A stretch of 64,000 nt of DNA, taken from positions 19,166,701 through 19,230,700 of the forward strand of contig OW799235.1 of NCBI GenBank assembly GCA_941918925.1, written 5' to 3'. Source of the stretch: Phyto melanocephala. Taxonomy: Eukaryota > Arthropoda > Insecta > Diptera > Rhinophoridae. The stretch's first letter is position 1. Each line of letters opens with the position of its first letter. Below the pieces are notes generated by a model, which saw only the letters and a program-made list of their open reading frames with translations, did not search any database and was not told the DNA's origin. Below are positions 12,966 to 25,925 of this stretch, piece after piece. The translations under genes and the position numbers were made by a program.

Positions 12966-15130
12966 TTCAGAGATGTAACTTACACCAAAAAAAAAAATTA
13001 CACTAAATTTACAAATTACATTCTTAGGGAGACATCTCTAATTTTGTAATTCTTATTAGTTACTCAGTAATCTGAGGTCTTGTATTAAAATAACAGCTTT
13101 GTCATGTATAATTTTCTTGAATTAAATCAGATAAATGCATGTGTTTTAGTAGACCTTCAAGTCGAACCTGGACAGCCTGAAAAGTAAAATAATGACAAGC
13201 TTCGTCCTCGGACTTACTTAACTACGGTGTAAAATATTTGTTTAATTATCTTTCAAGTTGCTACTCAACTTAAAAAAACATACCATTACCAGATGGACGA
13301 ACTTCTGTTAAACTGTGAATTTTTTAGTGGGCGCTTGAAAATATTTTTACGGCATTGCAAACATCAGCTCAAACTTATAATGCTTTTTCTTTTAATGCAA
13401 GGTATTTATAAGAGTAAAACTAAATACTTTGCAGGTATTACAAAATTACCATCTGTTGAATGTTAAAATTTATAAAAAAATCAACAACAACAATATATAG
13501 GAAAAGCAAACCAGAACTTTAGATAACCGTATTTCACAATATCCCTTGTTTGTTGACTATTTACTTCACACGACTATAAATTATAGATCATTTTCAGTAT
13601 CAAATGATACAACAAAAAATCTATTTAATAAAACACATGCTGTTTTTGGCAAAAAATTCATGCCTTCGTATTTACATTCTGACTATTTTAAAGCCAATGA
13701 CTTTCATAGAACAGAAACAGCACCAGCAGCACCAGCAGTAGCAGCAGTAGCAGTAGCACTTCTAGCAACAGCAGCTGTATATACAAGTGTGTGTGTGTAG
13801 TAAGAAAAATGAAACAAATTTATTTCACAAAAATAATAAATAAATTGAAATTAAAAACTTTAACGAACTCAACTGACCTGAGACAATAAATTCAGAAGAA
13901 CGTAAATATTTTAGAAAATATTTGCTATAAGAAAATTCTTTAAAAAAAATTTAAAAAAAACTACTTAAAATTAAATTCATGCTGTTTTACGGATAAAAAT
14001 AATTTAGATGGATTTTTTAGTAGACATAAAAGTTCAATGAAAACTTTTGTAGAAAATAATTTGGGTTTTAAACCTAATGGTAGTGGTAGCGCTACAGCGA
14101 TGGCAGTCTTCGGAATTCTATAGCACAAGCTCTCGTTTTAGGATATCAAATGGTTAGGGCGTTAAAAGGGTACTTATTCTCTGGCAAATAAAGAATATTT
14201 TTATTAACAAAGTAATAAATAAATTTGAAATATAATTTGGATTGAATGAAATATTGAAGCGCCATCCTAAACAAAAAAAATTCCAAGAAAGCTTACCTAC
14301 CGGCAATTTATGTCTGCAAAAAGATCGAAAAACTGAACACAGTCTCATACGAAAACAACTTTAAAATTTTTGCCAATAAATTAAAACATAATATATAATT
14401 TTAAATTCTTAAATAAATTGTCTTAAACCATTTTGTTTATTTAACCAAATGTATCATGGCCTAAAATTTTGCTCGCATAGTTGTGGTGGTTAATTCTCTT
14501 GCTGTTGCTACTTAATTTTAATCCTTTTAGCTAGTTTCCTTTTACAAACAATTTATACCAACATAAATTGCATGTTTGTTATTTGAATTAAATTAATGCC
14601 GTGGGTATAATTAGTGTAAACACAACGTACTAAACATACAAACATAAGTGTTCGCCTAAAAGTAATTTGTAATATGAAATGGAAAAACCTTAAAAAAAGA
14701 AAACCATTCATTCATACATTAGTGTGTAAATAATTTCCCAACCGTGGCTTAACAAAAAACTAAGCACACATTGGGAAATTGTAAGTTTTTTAGCCTACCG
14801 AAAGCTATTTTAGATTAACGTCATTAAGGGCACATTTTAGTTGTACATTTCTGTTGGTAGGAGAAAGATAAGTTTTCACAAATTAGTCGGCCGACAAAAC
14901 TTTTGCTTTTTTTTTTTTTTTTTTGAGGTATTTAATATTATTTGTGCCACACAAATTGAAAATAGTTTTTACTTCCACGAAATATATTTTGGGGCGACAA
15001 AATTATTACCACCTCTGCGGCAATTAAAAAATATGTTTTTGTTCCATCTATCGCATAAAAAATTGTGTACCATTAATTAAAATAATTTTTTTATTTTAAG
15101 CGTTTATTTTAGAGTAAACAAATATTCGAT
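12966..15130. other. AT-rich DNA, no gene supported
   Basis: Includes a GCA/GTA-type microsatellite (about 13722-13770) that produces an Ala-rich open frame (13546-13800). That frame has no other protein-like property. Poly-T runs lie near 14910. No RNA gene was recognised. Confidence 0.35.
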
Positions 15131-15136
15131 ATATAA

Positions 15137-15205
15137 TAAAAACCGGTTTTCGAATAATTAAAAAAAAATCCGAAATTAAAAAAACCCGGTTTTCCATTTT
15201 TTGTA
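15137..15205 (-). repeat. Fragment of the ACCGG-rich terminal-repeat element
   Basis: Contains AAACCGGTTTTCGAATAAT and AAAACCCGGTTTTCC, the same subterminal motifs as the two larger copies at 25192-25925 and 27587-28721. Confidence 0.5.
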
Positions 15206-15889
15206 TGTAAAAGCGGTGTAAACATAATTAAAACGAATTTTTAGAAATCATTTAAAGACTGAAATCTATTCTTAAAAGAAAATTTTAATACATTACTTGC
15301 TTATTACACCTTAACGTATAAAATTTTTAGGAACACATTTCTTTCATAAAAATTTAACGAATAAATTTCGGGTTTGTAAGAATTTTTAATGGATTTGCGA
15401 ATAAATACGAAGATAAAGTTAAAACACACTCTATGTTTGGACCTTTTTGTGCCGTTCAAATTTAATATTGAGTTTTAGAGTGTTCAGAGACCTAAAAGAG
15501 CAAATTATGGCTAACAGTTTCTTTTTGTCACGAAAGAATAGAAGTGGTTAGGTTGAAAAGAGGCACATTGAAATGCCCAAGACCAATACAGGTATACACG
15601 TATACCCAGTTGTCATTTAGTGCGCTTTAAAGCATTAAAATTCGCCCAATAAAACGATTCTCATTTCAGATAATATTTGGACTTACTCAAGGAGCCAGCC
15701 CTTTAAATGTTACTCTTTTGGGATTTCCAATTCAAATTTCATGCGATGCAAGCAGAACATTGACAATAAAACATTGTGCTTAAAAATATACTAGTTCTTT
15801 TTAACTCGGTTTTAATATAAGGTTATCGTGGGAGCCCAACTGGTTCAGTCGTATATAGTTATATACTAGTTTACGAAAATTTATTTCTA

Positions 15890-16302
15890 TACCTCAAAGG
15901 ATGTAATGTGGGTACCGAATAAAAGGGCTTATCTAGCAAAATACAGATTACTATGAAAAAGTAAAAATTAAAATTCCTAAATACAGCAGTAACGGCTTTG
16001 TTCACTTCAATCTCCACAATATTGGTATAAAATAAAAAGGCTAAAGTAAACTATTAAAAAAAAGTATAAAATCCAAGATGGCGTCTGAAATATAAAAGCG
16101 GAATGGGTATAAAACAAAAGGACTTTACTGATAGAATACAGCTAACTATGTAAGAATTTGAAATCAAATATGGCGTATAACATGAAATCTGAAATCTGGG
16201 ATAATCAAGGATGTGTTCATTACATCTTTGTACATGGTGGTGAAGGGCTTTATCAGATTTAGCACAGCCGAATATAACTCTCTTACTTGTTTTATTTATA
16301 GC
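15890..16302 (+). repeat. Fragment of an interspersed repeat ending CCGAATATAACTCTCTTACTTG
   Basis: The sequence contains ATGGCGTCTGAAAT-type blocks and ends with a variant of the GGCACGGCCGAATATAGC...TTACTTGTTT terminus. The same 3' part is seen at 33155-33600 (minus), 37730-38092 and 61300-61712. It contains no coding sequence. Confidence 0.65.
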
Positions 16303-16342
16303 TTTATACTAGTATCTTTTTTTAATATACAAAATGGCATTT

Positions 16343-16878
16343 TTATACCCTTCACACAGTGATAAAGGGTATATTTAGGTTTGTCATTCCGTGTGAAATT
16401 TCTACAATTTTATTTCCGCCCCCAAAAAGTATATATTTTCTGAAAGTTTATGAATAGGAGAGTCGATTAAGCTCTGTCAGTCTGTCCGTGTGTATGTTGA
16501 AATCAACTTTTTAAAGCCCCCCGACATAGGTTGGACCCGGGTGAGGTACTAAAATATCAGAAATATTTGGGAGTAGATCGGTATTGAAAATCAGAAACAT
16601 CGGTATGTAAACAACTGAGATATGAGCAAAAACCCACGACCACCTCGATTATTTTTTCACAAAAACAACATTACAACAACAGCATACATACATACAAACG
16701 TGTATACTGGTTAGAGAAAACGTGGCATCGAATCACACTTGAGCCAAAAAAAATTTTTTTTATTTTTTTTTTTAATTTTTTTTTTTATTTTTTATTTAAT
16801 ATATTATTTATATTATTATAATTTTCTTTTATTTTTTTATTATTCTGCACGGCCAAATATAGCGCTCTTACTTGTTTA
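16343..16878 (+). repeat. ATACCC...TTACTTGTTT interspersed repeat, copy 1
   Basis: Starts ATACCCTTCACACAGTG and then GGTTTGTCATTCCG. The body has CTTATGAATAGG, a GTCTGTCC-rich stretch, a CATACATACA run, an A/T-only low-complexity block, and ends CACGGCCAAATATAGCGCTC-TTACTTGTTT. Copies with the same order are at 35933-36577, 40788-41617 (minus) and 50583-51272. There is no open frame. It is a high-copy unclassified family. Confidence 0.8.
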
Positions 16879-17752
16879 CCTAATATTTTGATTCTCAAGG
16901 ACTGATAATCAAATACAGTTTTGAAAGGTTATAAAGCAGCGTAATCCATACTATCTTTTTCTATTATGATTATATTTTGAAGCCAAAGTAATTTCTAAAG
17001 AGAGTAAGAAAAATTATAATACAAATATTGTTTATACAAGCAAAGACATATGTATACAACCGAACCAAACTATTTATATTACCGAATAGCTCGAGGAAAA
17101 TGTACAATAAATTTAAATATGTACCTGTTTAAAAAATGGAAAACTATAAGTAAATAAATTTTTAAAATTATTCGGCTACCGTTTTTGATAACTCTATTAC
17201 ACATAGTTAAGTGTGAATATGCAGTTTTAACATTTTGTTTTTCATTAAAATCTAGAACTTGTAACTGCCCAGCAAAAAAATTTCTCTCGAATTCAATGTG
17301 AGTAACATTTTTCATGACTTCTAATTCATAAGTGACAAAGAAGGCGTGAAGAAAGCGTTCTCCAAATATAAAATAGTTAGCCGTTATTGATGTGCTTTTA
17401 AATGCATGCAAATGCATACAAAAAATCTTGAAGAATTCATGTAAACAGACATTATTAACTTAAGCAACATGGGTTTCTTTTCATCTGCTATGCGATAACA
17501 TATACCATTTTGGCATTCATTTTATAAAATATGAATATATTTCTTAAGATCGCGTTGGATAATATTCTGGTTTGTGTAACTATATTGTAATTATGATATA
17601 TTGATTATGCTATGGCTTTGAACATTTGGTATCATATTATGATTATATTGTATCAAACTATGCTTAAATTATATTATGTTGCTCTTATTTAATGTGGAGT
17701 CATAATATTATAATTAAATTACACTTTAAGTTAATTTAAATTTCTTACCCGC

Positions 17753-18098
17753 AACCATTATATGTTTATGGAACAATCCTACCATCCAATTATGATCACA
17801 AACATCAAACCCTGCTTAATCTTAGCAAACAATATATTGTCGTATTGTATAAACAGCACCATATTGTATCTACTCTCGCAATACAGGATAAAAACTCACT
17901 AATTTTGTGGTAAATGCAATTGAAAAAACTAACCATTATATGTTGATGGAACAATCCAATTATTATCACCTCAAATATGCTTTCTCTTTGCAAGCAGTAT
18001 AATATCGGCACAGTGTAAACAGGACCATATTGTTTGTATTGTTGCAATACAGAATAAAGCCTCAAGAATTTTGGGGTAACTGAAAGCAATAAACTAAG
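17753..18098. repeat. Two-unit tandem duplication, period about 179 bp
   Basis: ACCATTATATGTTTATGGAA at 17753 recurs as ACCATTATATGTTGATGGAA at 17932. Both are followed in the same order by ACAATCC, AAACAG(C/G)ACCATATTGT, GCAATACAG and TTTGTGGTAA/TTTGGGGTAA blocks. The period is 179 bases. Both units are non-coding. Confidence 0.75.
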
Positions 18099-18191
18099 TT
18101 TATTTATTATTAGTGTTTTGTTTTAATAAAGTATAAGAAAGGTATAGATCCAACATTGACAATATCAACAAGAATCTACTAAAAATAGTAG

Positions 18192-18528
18192 ACAGGGTTA
18201 TTGCCAAGGCGAATTCATACAGGTAAAATCATCAAAGCAACTGATGGCGAAACATAATATCAAAATTTGTTTAATTCGCCATGATTTCATTTATGAATGC
18301 AGGGATGGAAAATGAGTCTTTGATTTCGATATTAAACAATTAACTTAACTTTTTATATAATTAATGTACCAGATTCAGGTATATTTGTTGCTTGCATTTC
18401 ATAAATATAAATCCTTTTTTTAAATCAAATTATATTATATTAAACACAATACGATATACGAATTGGCCTTGACAGAAAAGATCGCATAAAAATTTGCTTT
18501 GTTGTACCGATTCGCCGTTTCATAAACC
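18192..18528. mobile_element. Short terminal-inverted-repeat element (GGCGAATTC family), copy 1
   Basis: The left end ACAGGGTTATTGCCAAGGCG and the reverse complement of the right end, ACAGGTTTATGAAACGGCG, are imperfect inverted repeats and both continue into GAAT. The interior lacks coding potential. The internal blocks GCAGGGATGGAAAATGAG, TTTTGTTGCTT-type and GAATTGGCCTTGA recur in the same order in the interrupted copy at 34191-35475. Confidence 0.6.
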
Positions 18529-20110
18529 TGTATAAATATGCTTTATTTATTGCATACAAACGCATATTAAGAAATCTTGTAACTAGCTAAAAGTTGATAT
18601 TGATTTTTTTTTAATTATTGAGTTTGTTATTGAATGATTGCAGGACTCAGTTTATTTCGAGTCGATATTTTACAAAATTATGCACGAATGCACAGTATTT
18701 TCTTTTTTAATCGACAGCTTTAAGCCCTCTGGGCCTATATCATCAACTTTTTAGTTACTGAGAATAAAACTACAACAACGATGGACGTAATAAGCATCTC
18801 GTCAAAAGATATTGAAGATATATTATTTGGTTTCTTCTGTTAACAGTTTAAACTTAACATTTTGAACATAAAACAGCCCAGGCAACATAAATGACACAAA
18901 TAAGAATTTTAAAGCTTAAATAGTTTATGAAAAAAAAAAAACTTGATTTGTTCCTTTTTTTATTCTTTAGTTTCGTTTCATACATACTTTTACACACGCT
19001 ATTGTATATGTAAGTCTGTGTAAATATATTTGTTCATATAGATTTCGTTGTGTAACTGAGAATCACAATCAATATTTTTAATTGAGAAGAAATATGCACA
19101 AAAATACAATTTTTAACAAGAACTCATTTGTTTGTTTTGTAGATTTTATAGCTGTTACAATTTATGGTTTTTTAAATGACCACTTCATTTCCTTATTTTT
19201 ATTTATTCTTTTTTTTCATGCTGTTGTTATTGCTGTCGTTGTCGTTGTCATTGTAATTTCTCTGACACACTAACACACATATTTAATTAGACTTTAGCTG
19301 CGTGGAGCTGGTTGAGGTCTACAAATGCAGTCTGGATTGAATAAAATTACAGAAATAATTTAATTTTTATTGCAGTTTTGTTGCACTTTATTTGGAGGAT
19401 GATTGTATCAGTGGTTTGAAAATATTTATAAATAAAAGTGTGCAGATGTTTGTAAAAATAAAAACATCAAAGATTTTAGTGTAAGAGAATTTTACCAAAA
19501 ATTTAAGAACCAAAAATCTTTAAAAAAGATTAATTAATTTAAACATTTATACAAAATTCGGGCACAAATCAAGAATTTTCATATACATATGTACAATTTT
19601 ATAATTGTCAATCTGTCTGTGGAAAACATTCCTATCACCAAATGAAATGACATGAATTTAATGAAATGTATGTAGATAGTTTACAATTCTCATACCTAGA
19701 TTGGTATTGAGAATGGACCAACTCAGCCAAGTAATTTTAAAGTTTTTGGCGGCAATGTAAAAAATTGGAGAAAAAGTTTTGTTTTCATAATTTATTTGAA
19801 TTATTATTCAAAGCGATGTTAAAGTTTTTCACTTAGTATATGATTGCCTATAATTAAAAGTTATAGAATAAGATTTAAATCAAAAATTTTAAGTTATTAA
19901 TTTTCTAAATAAAATTTAAGCTACTGAACTTTATCTAATAAGATTAGCATAGCACTTATCAGAGCAATTATAAGCAAAATCGGTTCAGTTGAATCAAAAT
20001 AATGAATAAATATCTGAGCTCATCTTCCAAATATCATACCAGGAAAATTTACTCCATACACATTACCACAACCAAATTCTGTAATGCAGATAATACATAC
20101 CAACAGTTAA
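18529..20110. other. AT-rich DNA, no gene seen
   Basis: Unique-looking sequence with poly-T runs. The open frame at 19082-19273 is Val/Phe-rich from GTTGTCGTTGTC repeats and is not supported as a gene. Confidence 0.35.
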
Positions 20111-22182
20111 AGATGTCTCAGTAAGAATGCATTATATCATTTTAAAATAGAATTATGTTTATTTGGAGATACTTGTTCGGATTAAGTATGAAATAAAATA
20201 TCGGTCATATGACGTACATGACTCCGATGACAGGCCGTTACCCTTTTCTGGAAATTTTCCATGAATTTTTTTTTACAGAGATATGGTTAAATATCACCAA
20301 TGATTTCGTATTTGAGCTCAGTAATTATTTCTGGTCTATTCGCGTAATATTAAGCTTCTTTCAAATGTCTCTTGGTGTCACTGGTGCCATGAGAAGAACA
20401 CCTCAGGAGGCACTAGGCACTATAATTAGCACTGTACCTATAAAGTCTTGGATGAGAGAAATGATGGCATGGAACTTAACTAGGCTAGGTGAGTCAGGGC
20501 TGGGAAGAATACCTAATATCGACTACACTAGGACGTTATGAGAAACTATATTCAGTGTTACGAAAAGCGCACAACATGCCAATTGGGCAGAAGTGCATAC
20601 CTCTCATGGGTTTGGGCTTTTAATGCCCCTCCTTTCCCACCTAACCTACGAAAATATGATGGACTGGATAGTCACGGAGATCAGTTTTGCTAGCAGAGCC
20701 TCACTTAAAATCTCTAAAAGGGATTGTCAGTTGGGATCCGACGGAATGTATGAGGAGTGAGCTGCTGTCACAAAGGGATTAAAGATGGATAGATGGGATA
20801 TGTGTCTTTAATGTGGGCAGAACATCAGAAGATCTTACAGACTTCCTGATAAAAAACTGTATTCCAATCAGAAATAAAAGCAATCTATAGGGTTCGGATT
20901 TCATAATGAAACATGCCCCAAAGGATAGGATGGTTACTCCTTACGTGGAAAGTCAGGCAGCTCTCAGGATTTTGAAAGACCATTATGTCAAATCTAGGTT
21001 GGTTAGGGAATGTAGGAGATTCTTCATTTGCATAAAATGTTGGACACCAGGGCATTTTTGAATTGTGGTTGATCTGCACTAGAATCTACACATGTAGAGG
21101 GCAAGGTAAGGTCAAAGATGGGCTACTAGTTTGGACTAATGAAGACGTAGTTATCGGGCCACTATTTGGCTGATATATCAGGGAGTAACAGAAAAGAATG
21201 TCTCTCAATAGTTATCCTGGACCTGAATAGGGTAAATATGAGGTTATTATGGTTATTTCCTGCTACTTACCTACATTACTGACAAAAAACCGTGGTTTTA
21301 CCAAAACTCGAAAGAAAAGATCTCACTGCGTTAAATCGCATGATTTTGGTCACAAGTTGACATCAGAATTACATTAAATAATTTACTTTGGAGGCTGTTG
21401 TTGTAATAAACAAATTGTTTCATACGCGGTATAGCAGGTGTTACCATCTTGCTGAAAACACACGCCGTCCAGATCCATGCTAGTCAGGTGAGGCCACAAG
21501 GACTTTTATTTCATGTTCCTGTAACGAATGTCATTCTCATTTTGAACAAAAAGTAAGTGCCGCGCACAACAAATGACCCAAACACAAGACAGATGCTCGT
21601 TGTAGTGCATTTTTTTCATGGATTACGTGAGGCTTTTCTGAGCCCAAAATTTGATAATTTTGTGTATTCGCGAAGTTGATGAAATGAAAATGAGCTTTAT
21701 CGGAAATCATTTTTCAAGGCGCTCTTCAAGGTATACAGGATTGAACTCCTGAGTGAGCTAAATTTTGTTCATTTGAAGGTGGAGGTCTTTTGTTAAAATT
21801 TGCTGTGTAGTGCTTCATGAAATTTGAAGTTGTTGAGAACTATGACGAATTGATGTTATTTGTTTTTCAGTAACACTTTGGTTTACAACAACAATGTTTT
21901 TTGAAAACCGAACGATACCCTGACACATATTTATCTTACTGTTCATAACTAATCCAGTTGCCTCAAATTTTAATGCGAATGGTTGACGCATTAGTTGTAC
22001 TATCTCAGCATAACTTTCGAAAATTTTCGAGCAAATTTTTACAATTATAACGCGTTGTTTTTCATAAAGCCCTCTAGTTCTCCAGATATGAATAAACATG
22101 TATGACAGCTGCCAAATTTCACAGTTGGCAGTTGAACAAAACATTTTTTTTTAATTATAAGTTTATTCCTATTGAGACACCC
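20111..22182 (-). mobile_element. Decayed Tc1/mariner-type element split by a LINE fragment
   Basis: On the minus strand the right end carries GGGTGTCTCAATAGG (reverse complement of about 22168-22182). The transposase N-terminal EKQRVIIVKIC block lies near 22065-22033, and VCFQQDGNTC, the second catalytic Asp block, near 21466-21437. The C-terminal SHDFGH-like block is near 21335-21350. The left end TGTCTCAGTAAGAATGCA lies at about 20114-20131. Between the C-terminus and the left end the distance is about 950 bases longer than in the sister copy at 11.6 kb, and that interval holds an oppositely oriented LINE RNase H fragment. Multiple stops show that it is inactive. Confidence 0.6.
20340..21230 (+). 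pseudogene. Non-LTR retrotransposon thumb and RNase H remnant
   Basis: LGVTGAMRRTPQEALGTI (about 20372-20425) matches the block after the RT domain found in LINEs that carry an RNase H. Downstream, across frame breaks, come TVFQSEIKAI (about 20853-20882, usual TVFQAEI), ESQAALRIL (about 20950-20976, usual DSQAAL) and KSRLVRECRRFF, then WTPGHF (about 21045-21060, where the family has W-GHSG). The order and spacing fit an RNase H domain. Several stops are present. The fragment sits inside the mariner-type remnant and in opposite orientation. Confidence 0.65.
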
Positions 22183-23590
22183 TTTATATGCGATTAAACG
22201 AACCACATGTGTATATGCGATGGATTGCACATCACCACTGGATTAAGAGTATTTCATGTCGATTATTCATACTTTTTATAAATTAAATATCGCGGAGAAT
22301 CCGAAAGCAAAGTACAAAATTAGAACAGTTTTTTAATTGGATTTTTAAATTAATTCTATATTAATTCCCATATTTCAAACCGATTATCTTCCTAAAAGTT
22401 ATTTGCCTGTGTTCTGCATTCCGAGTTAAAATAAATAACTCGGAATTTCCATGACATTGTTGTTTTAAACAAAAACACTACAACGGCAATTCCGAGTGAT
22501 TTACTTTGACTCGGAATGCCAAACAAAGGCGATTTATTTTGCATCGACAATTTTGCTTAATTGTTAGATTTTACCCAATTAAACATTTTTAAAATTTATT
22601 TCTATATTAACGGTTCCAGCTGGATCTGTTACAAATAATGTAACTGGCATTGTTGAAAACCAATTGAAGATTGTAGATTTTCCTGTTCCAAAAATATAAA
22701 ATTTTCATTTCTCTTTTAACAAATTTAATGTTTGTAATTTGAATGTTTTTTAATTGTTTTTAATACATTTTTAAACATATTAATTTTAATTGTTATGATT
22801 ATATTCTTTAAGAAAAAATATATATTTTTTTACAACTTACTCAGTCTAAGTTCTATGGCTTGTTAGACATTGCATGTTTAGAAAACATTGCGAAATTTTT
22901 ATTTTTTTTTCGTTAACAAAATTATTTGGCGTCCAATGTGTAAATATGACCAAAAAATAAATAACGCATATATTACAATTATGGCAAGAAGTATTAAAAA
23001 TTATTACAATAATAAAATTGTATTTATTTTATGCCTAAATATAATTATGATTAATCAGATTTTATTGTATGAAAGTTAAACGCAATGCAAAGGCAACACT
23101 TTGCAAAAATGGCAAAGAATTAAATTTTTGGTGACACTAAGGAAAATATGGTTAAAAAATGGAACGAACAATGACACGAAACAATACCTAAAAATGTTTT
23201 TTAGAGTGAACTTTTACTATAAGCTAAATAAATAAGGTTCAATTTGAGCAAATTACATGAAGATTATGTTTTTGACAAATAAATAAAGTTGTGACTGGTA
23301 TTATGGCTTATGCATAATGTTTATGTATACGACCTTATTTGTAAAAGTTATAAAGAGCTTGTCATGAGCGAATAAATCAGCTTTCAATAGAAAATCAATT
23401 TTATAAACAACAGTCATTGCCGTGTAGTCAGCTTCTTAAATGTTAAAAAAAACATATTAAGACAACAATTTAAACGGACTGTGTTTGCTCCTCTCTTAAG
23501 CATATTTTTGTTTGTTGCTATTATTATGTTTTAAAATAATAAAATTTATTTAGCAATAAGAAGAACAGTTGAAACAAATTATTATAAACA
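22183..23590. other. AT-rich DNA apart from the double hairpin
   Basis: Apart from the inverted repeats at 22418-22517 nothing is recognised. The open frame at 22888-23079 is Asn/Ile-rich and taken as chance. Confidence 0.35.
22418..22517. repeat. Double hairpin built from ATTCCGAGT inverted repeats
   Basis: Hairpin 1 (22418-22446) has arms ATTCCGAGTT and AACTCGGAAT around a 9-base loop. Hairpin 2 (22489-22517) has arms ATTCCGAGT and ACTCGGAAT around an 11-base loop. The 42 bases between contain a third small inverted repeat, TTGTTTT/AAACAA. The block is therefore symmetric at two levels, as in a short palindromic mobile element. Confidence 0.7.
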
Positions 23591-23591
23591 C

Positions 23592-24700
23592 GTAAGAGCA
23601 GAATTTTTGATACCCACCACCTTTTTTGTGTACTTTTATAGCACAAAATTTATTTTTTTGTTATTACCTGTAATCGCTATGGAATAGTCTCTTTATATTA
23701 AAATATCTATCACTTTCTTTTTATAACTTTGATATGCTTGTTAAATCTTTTCGTAAATTTAGTCTTTCGATGAAAGTGGGCGTTAACGGAGGCTTGACAA
23801 TATAGTGTCTGCTACTAAATAAAACTGAGACATTTCAATATAGTCCTTCTTTCTTCCAAAATATTATATGAATATTATATTATATGAATTTGAATTAAGG
23901 GTTTATATTGGAGGTAGACGTTAAAGTGGGCGTGTCACCTAAATTTTCTGGCATAACAATGACATTGACTAGAAAGCTATATGTACGAAATTTCATCATC
24001 ATACCTCTAATTTTGTCGGTTTAATGAGCTTTTAAATTTCATTAACAGTAGATAACGTGAAAAGTGGACGTTATAGTGGGCGTGTCGAAATTGCTTCTGC
24101 TAATAAATTGAACTAAGATGTTTCAATATGGTCCATTATTATTCCAAAACCTTTATTTATAGAGAAATTATATGAATTTGAATTTTGTCAGTTTTGTTAG
24201 GTTTTAAATTTTATATATACCGAAAAATACATTGTGCGGTATAAATTTTCGTACATTTTGATCTATAACTCCCTTCCTAATTCATAGATTTAAGTAGTTT
24301 TCTAAAAAAAAAATTTTTTTACTCAGAAAATATACATTTAAAATTTAATGGCTCTACGTTAATGCGTTTGGACACAATTGCATTTTATTCGATGTTGGAA
24401 GGACATGGTTTTTTTGAACTACTCTTGCATTACGAGCTATAACTCTTCCTAATATTCCGATTCAGCCCATTTTCAATACAAAATAAATCTTGTGTATAAG
24501 AAATATTCTGGCAAAATTTGAGCCGCCTCGCTTTTTCGGTCCGACATCTATCGTGCTTTTAACAGACGGACAGACGGATGGACAAATATAGATCGTCATA
24601 AAATTAAACCCCGATTTAGAATATATATACTTTATGGGGTCTAAAATTTATATTTCGATGTTTACCAACGGAATATATCCCACCATTTTTTTGCGAGCTG
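23592..24700 (+). repeat. Interspersed repeat with repeated GTGGGCG blocks, copy 1
   Basis: Non-coding repeat with internal partial duplications: GTGGGCGTTAACGG near 23777, GTGGGCGTGTC near 23925 and again near 24077, each followed by a variant of TTTCAATATAGTCC. Downstream come GATGTTGGAAGGACAT (about 24394) and an ACAGACGGACAGACGG stretch (about 24561). A reverse copy of the same block order lies at 31340-31590. Confidence 0.6.
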
Positions 24701-25191
24701 GTAAGAAAATATCAGCTTAATTTCTTTGGACTATAATGTTTTTTTACGAACGCATCATACAATTTTTGTCGTCATAATTTTAAAAAACATACTATACTTA
24801 GAGAACAACCATATCGATGTTTTTTGAAAAATAAATATTAAACAATTAAATTCAAAAAAAAAAAAAACACAAAATTTTAGAGACAAAATTTTAAACAATA
24901 TAAAAAAACTATAACCTGTTTTCGATATCCAAATATTATTATATATATGACCGCCGTGATCATGTCCTAACCATGGTTTTTCTTTGCGTTTATGAACAAT
25001 ATTAGAACTAACCTTAAAATTAATACAATAAAATATTAATAATTGGTAAGGATAGCAAAGGTGACCGGGTTCTGCTAGTTTGTTAACAAAATTCCTAACA
25101 GTCAGTTAAATTTTGTATTGAATAGTTGTACTAACTTTGTCGACCCTGCTTCTTATAAAACTCCAAAAAAAAACTTTTTTTCGCTGCATAG

Positions 25192-25925
25192 CAGGGTGAT
25201 TGACTCGGTTATAAAACCGGTGGAAGAAACCGGTTTTTTACTCTTTCAGCTGGCGGTTTTTTCTAATTATTGATTTTTCAAATACATCGGTTTTTTTATG
25301 TTTATGTTCATCTTTGTAATAAATCGTACCATAGTATATTTATTATTAAAAAAATTTCTATGAATCAGAAAACTTATTAAATACTTTTTCAAATATTGTA
25401 AGAAATTTATTTGTGGTTTGAAACACAAATGTAAAATAAGAAAAATGGTATAAGGAAAAAAATTTTAAATGAAATTGTATAAAAACTGAAAAGATTTTCT
25501 CCCTAGCCTTTAAATTGTATATTAAATTAAAGAAATCATTTTAAACAAAATAAGTGAAGGCATATAACTATAAAAAAATACATATCTATCACTTAAAAAA
25601 TGCGCATGAGGACATACAAAAATGTATAACAGTACAATAAAAAGCCTCAACTCTTTTCATGTCAGTAATTGAGTTTTGATATTTGGCAGCCGAACAAATA
25701 TCAACTGTAAAAAGTCCATATTCGATATCCTTTATATAATTTTTTTTTACAATATTTTTAGTTTTTTTATTAAAAATTTATATTTTATTGTTCGACTGGT
25801 TAACCGGTTTTTTTTTACTTTTCAAAAAAGCAACCGGATTTTTTTTCTAATTCTGAATTTCGAACTATTTGGAAACCGGTATCTTAAAAAAACAAATAAT
25901 CAAATAGTCAAAATCGATTAAAAAA
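25192..25925 (+). mobile_element. ACCGG-rich terminal-repeat element, copy 1
   Basis: Starts CAGGGTGATTGACTCGG and contains repeated subterminal motifs of the form AACCGGTTTTTT (25217, 25237, 25798, 25833, 25875). The far end is degenerate, about AAAATCGATTA. The CAGGGTG start and repeated subterminal motifs suggest a non-autonomous DNA transposon, perhaps hAT-like; no 8-bp target duplication was confirmed. It lies inverted relative to copy 2 at 27587-28721. Confidence 0.6.

Noticed and set aside
13546..13800. 84-codon frame with Ala-rich end
   Set aside because: The Ala run comes from a GCA/GTA microsatellite and ends in a GT run; the N-terminal part has no protein-like features.
18719..18760. 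Minus-strand TTGATGA with a GGCCC/GGGCT hairpin
   Set aside because: C3 is T, GAAA is TAAA and no stem I or allowed cleavage residue fits.
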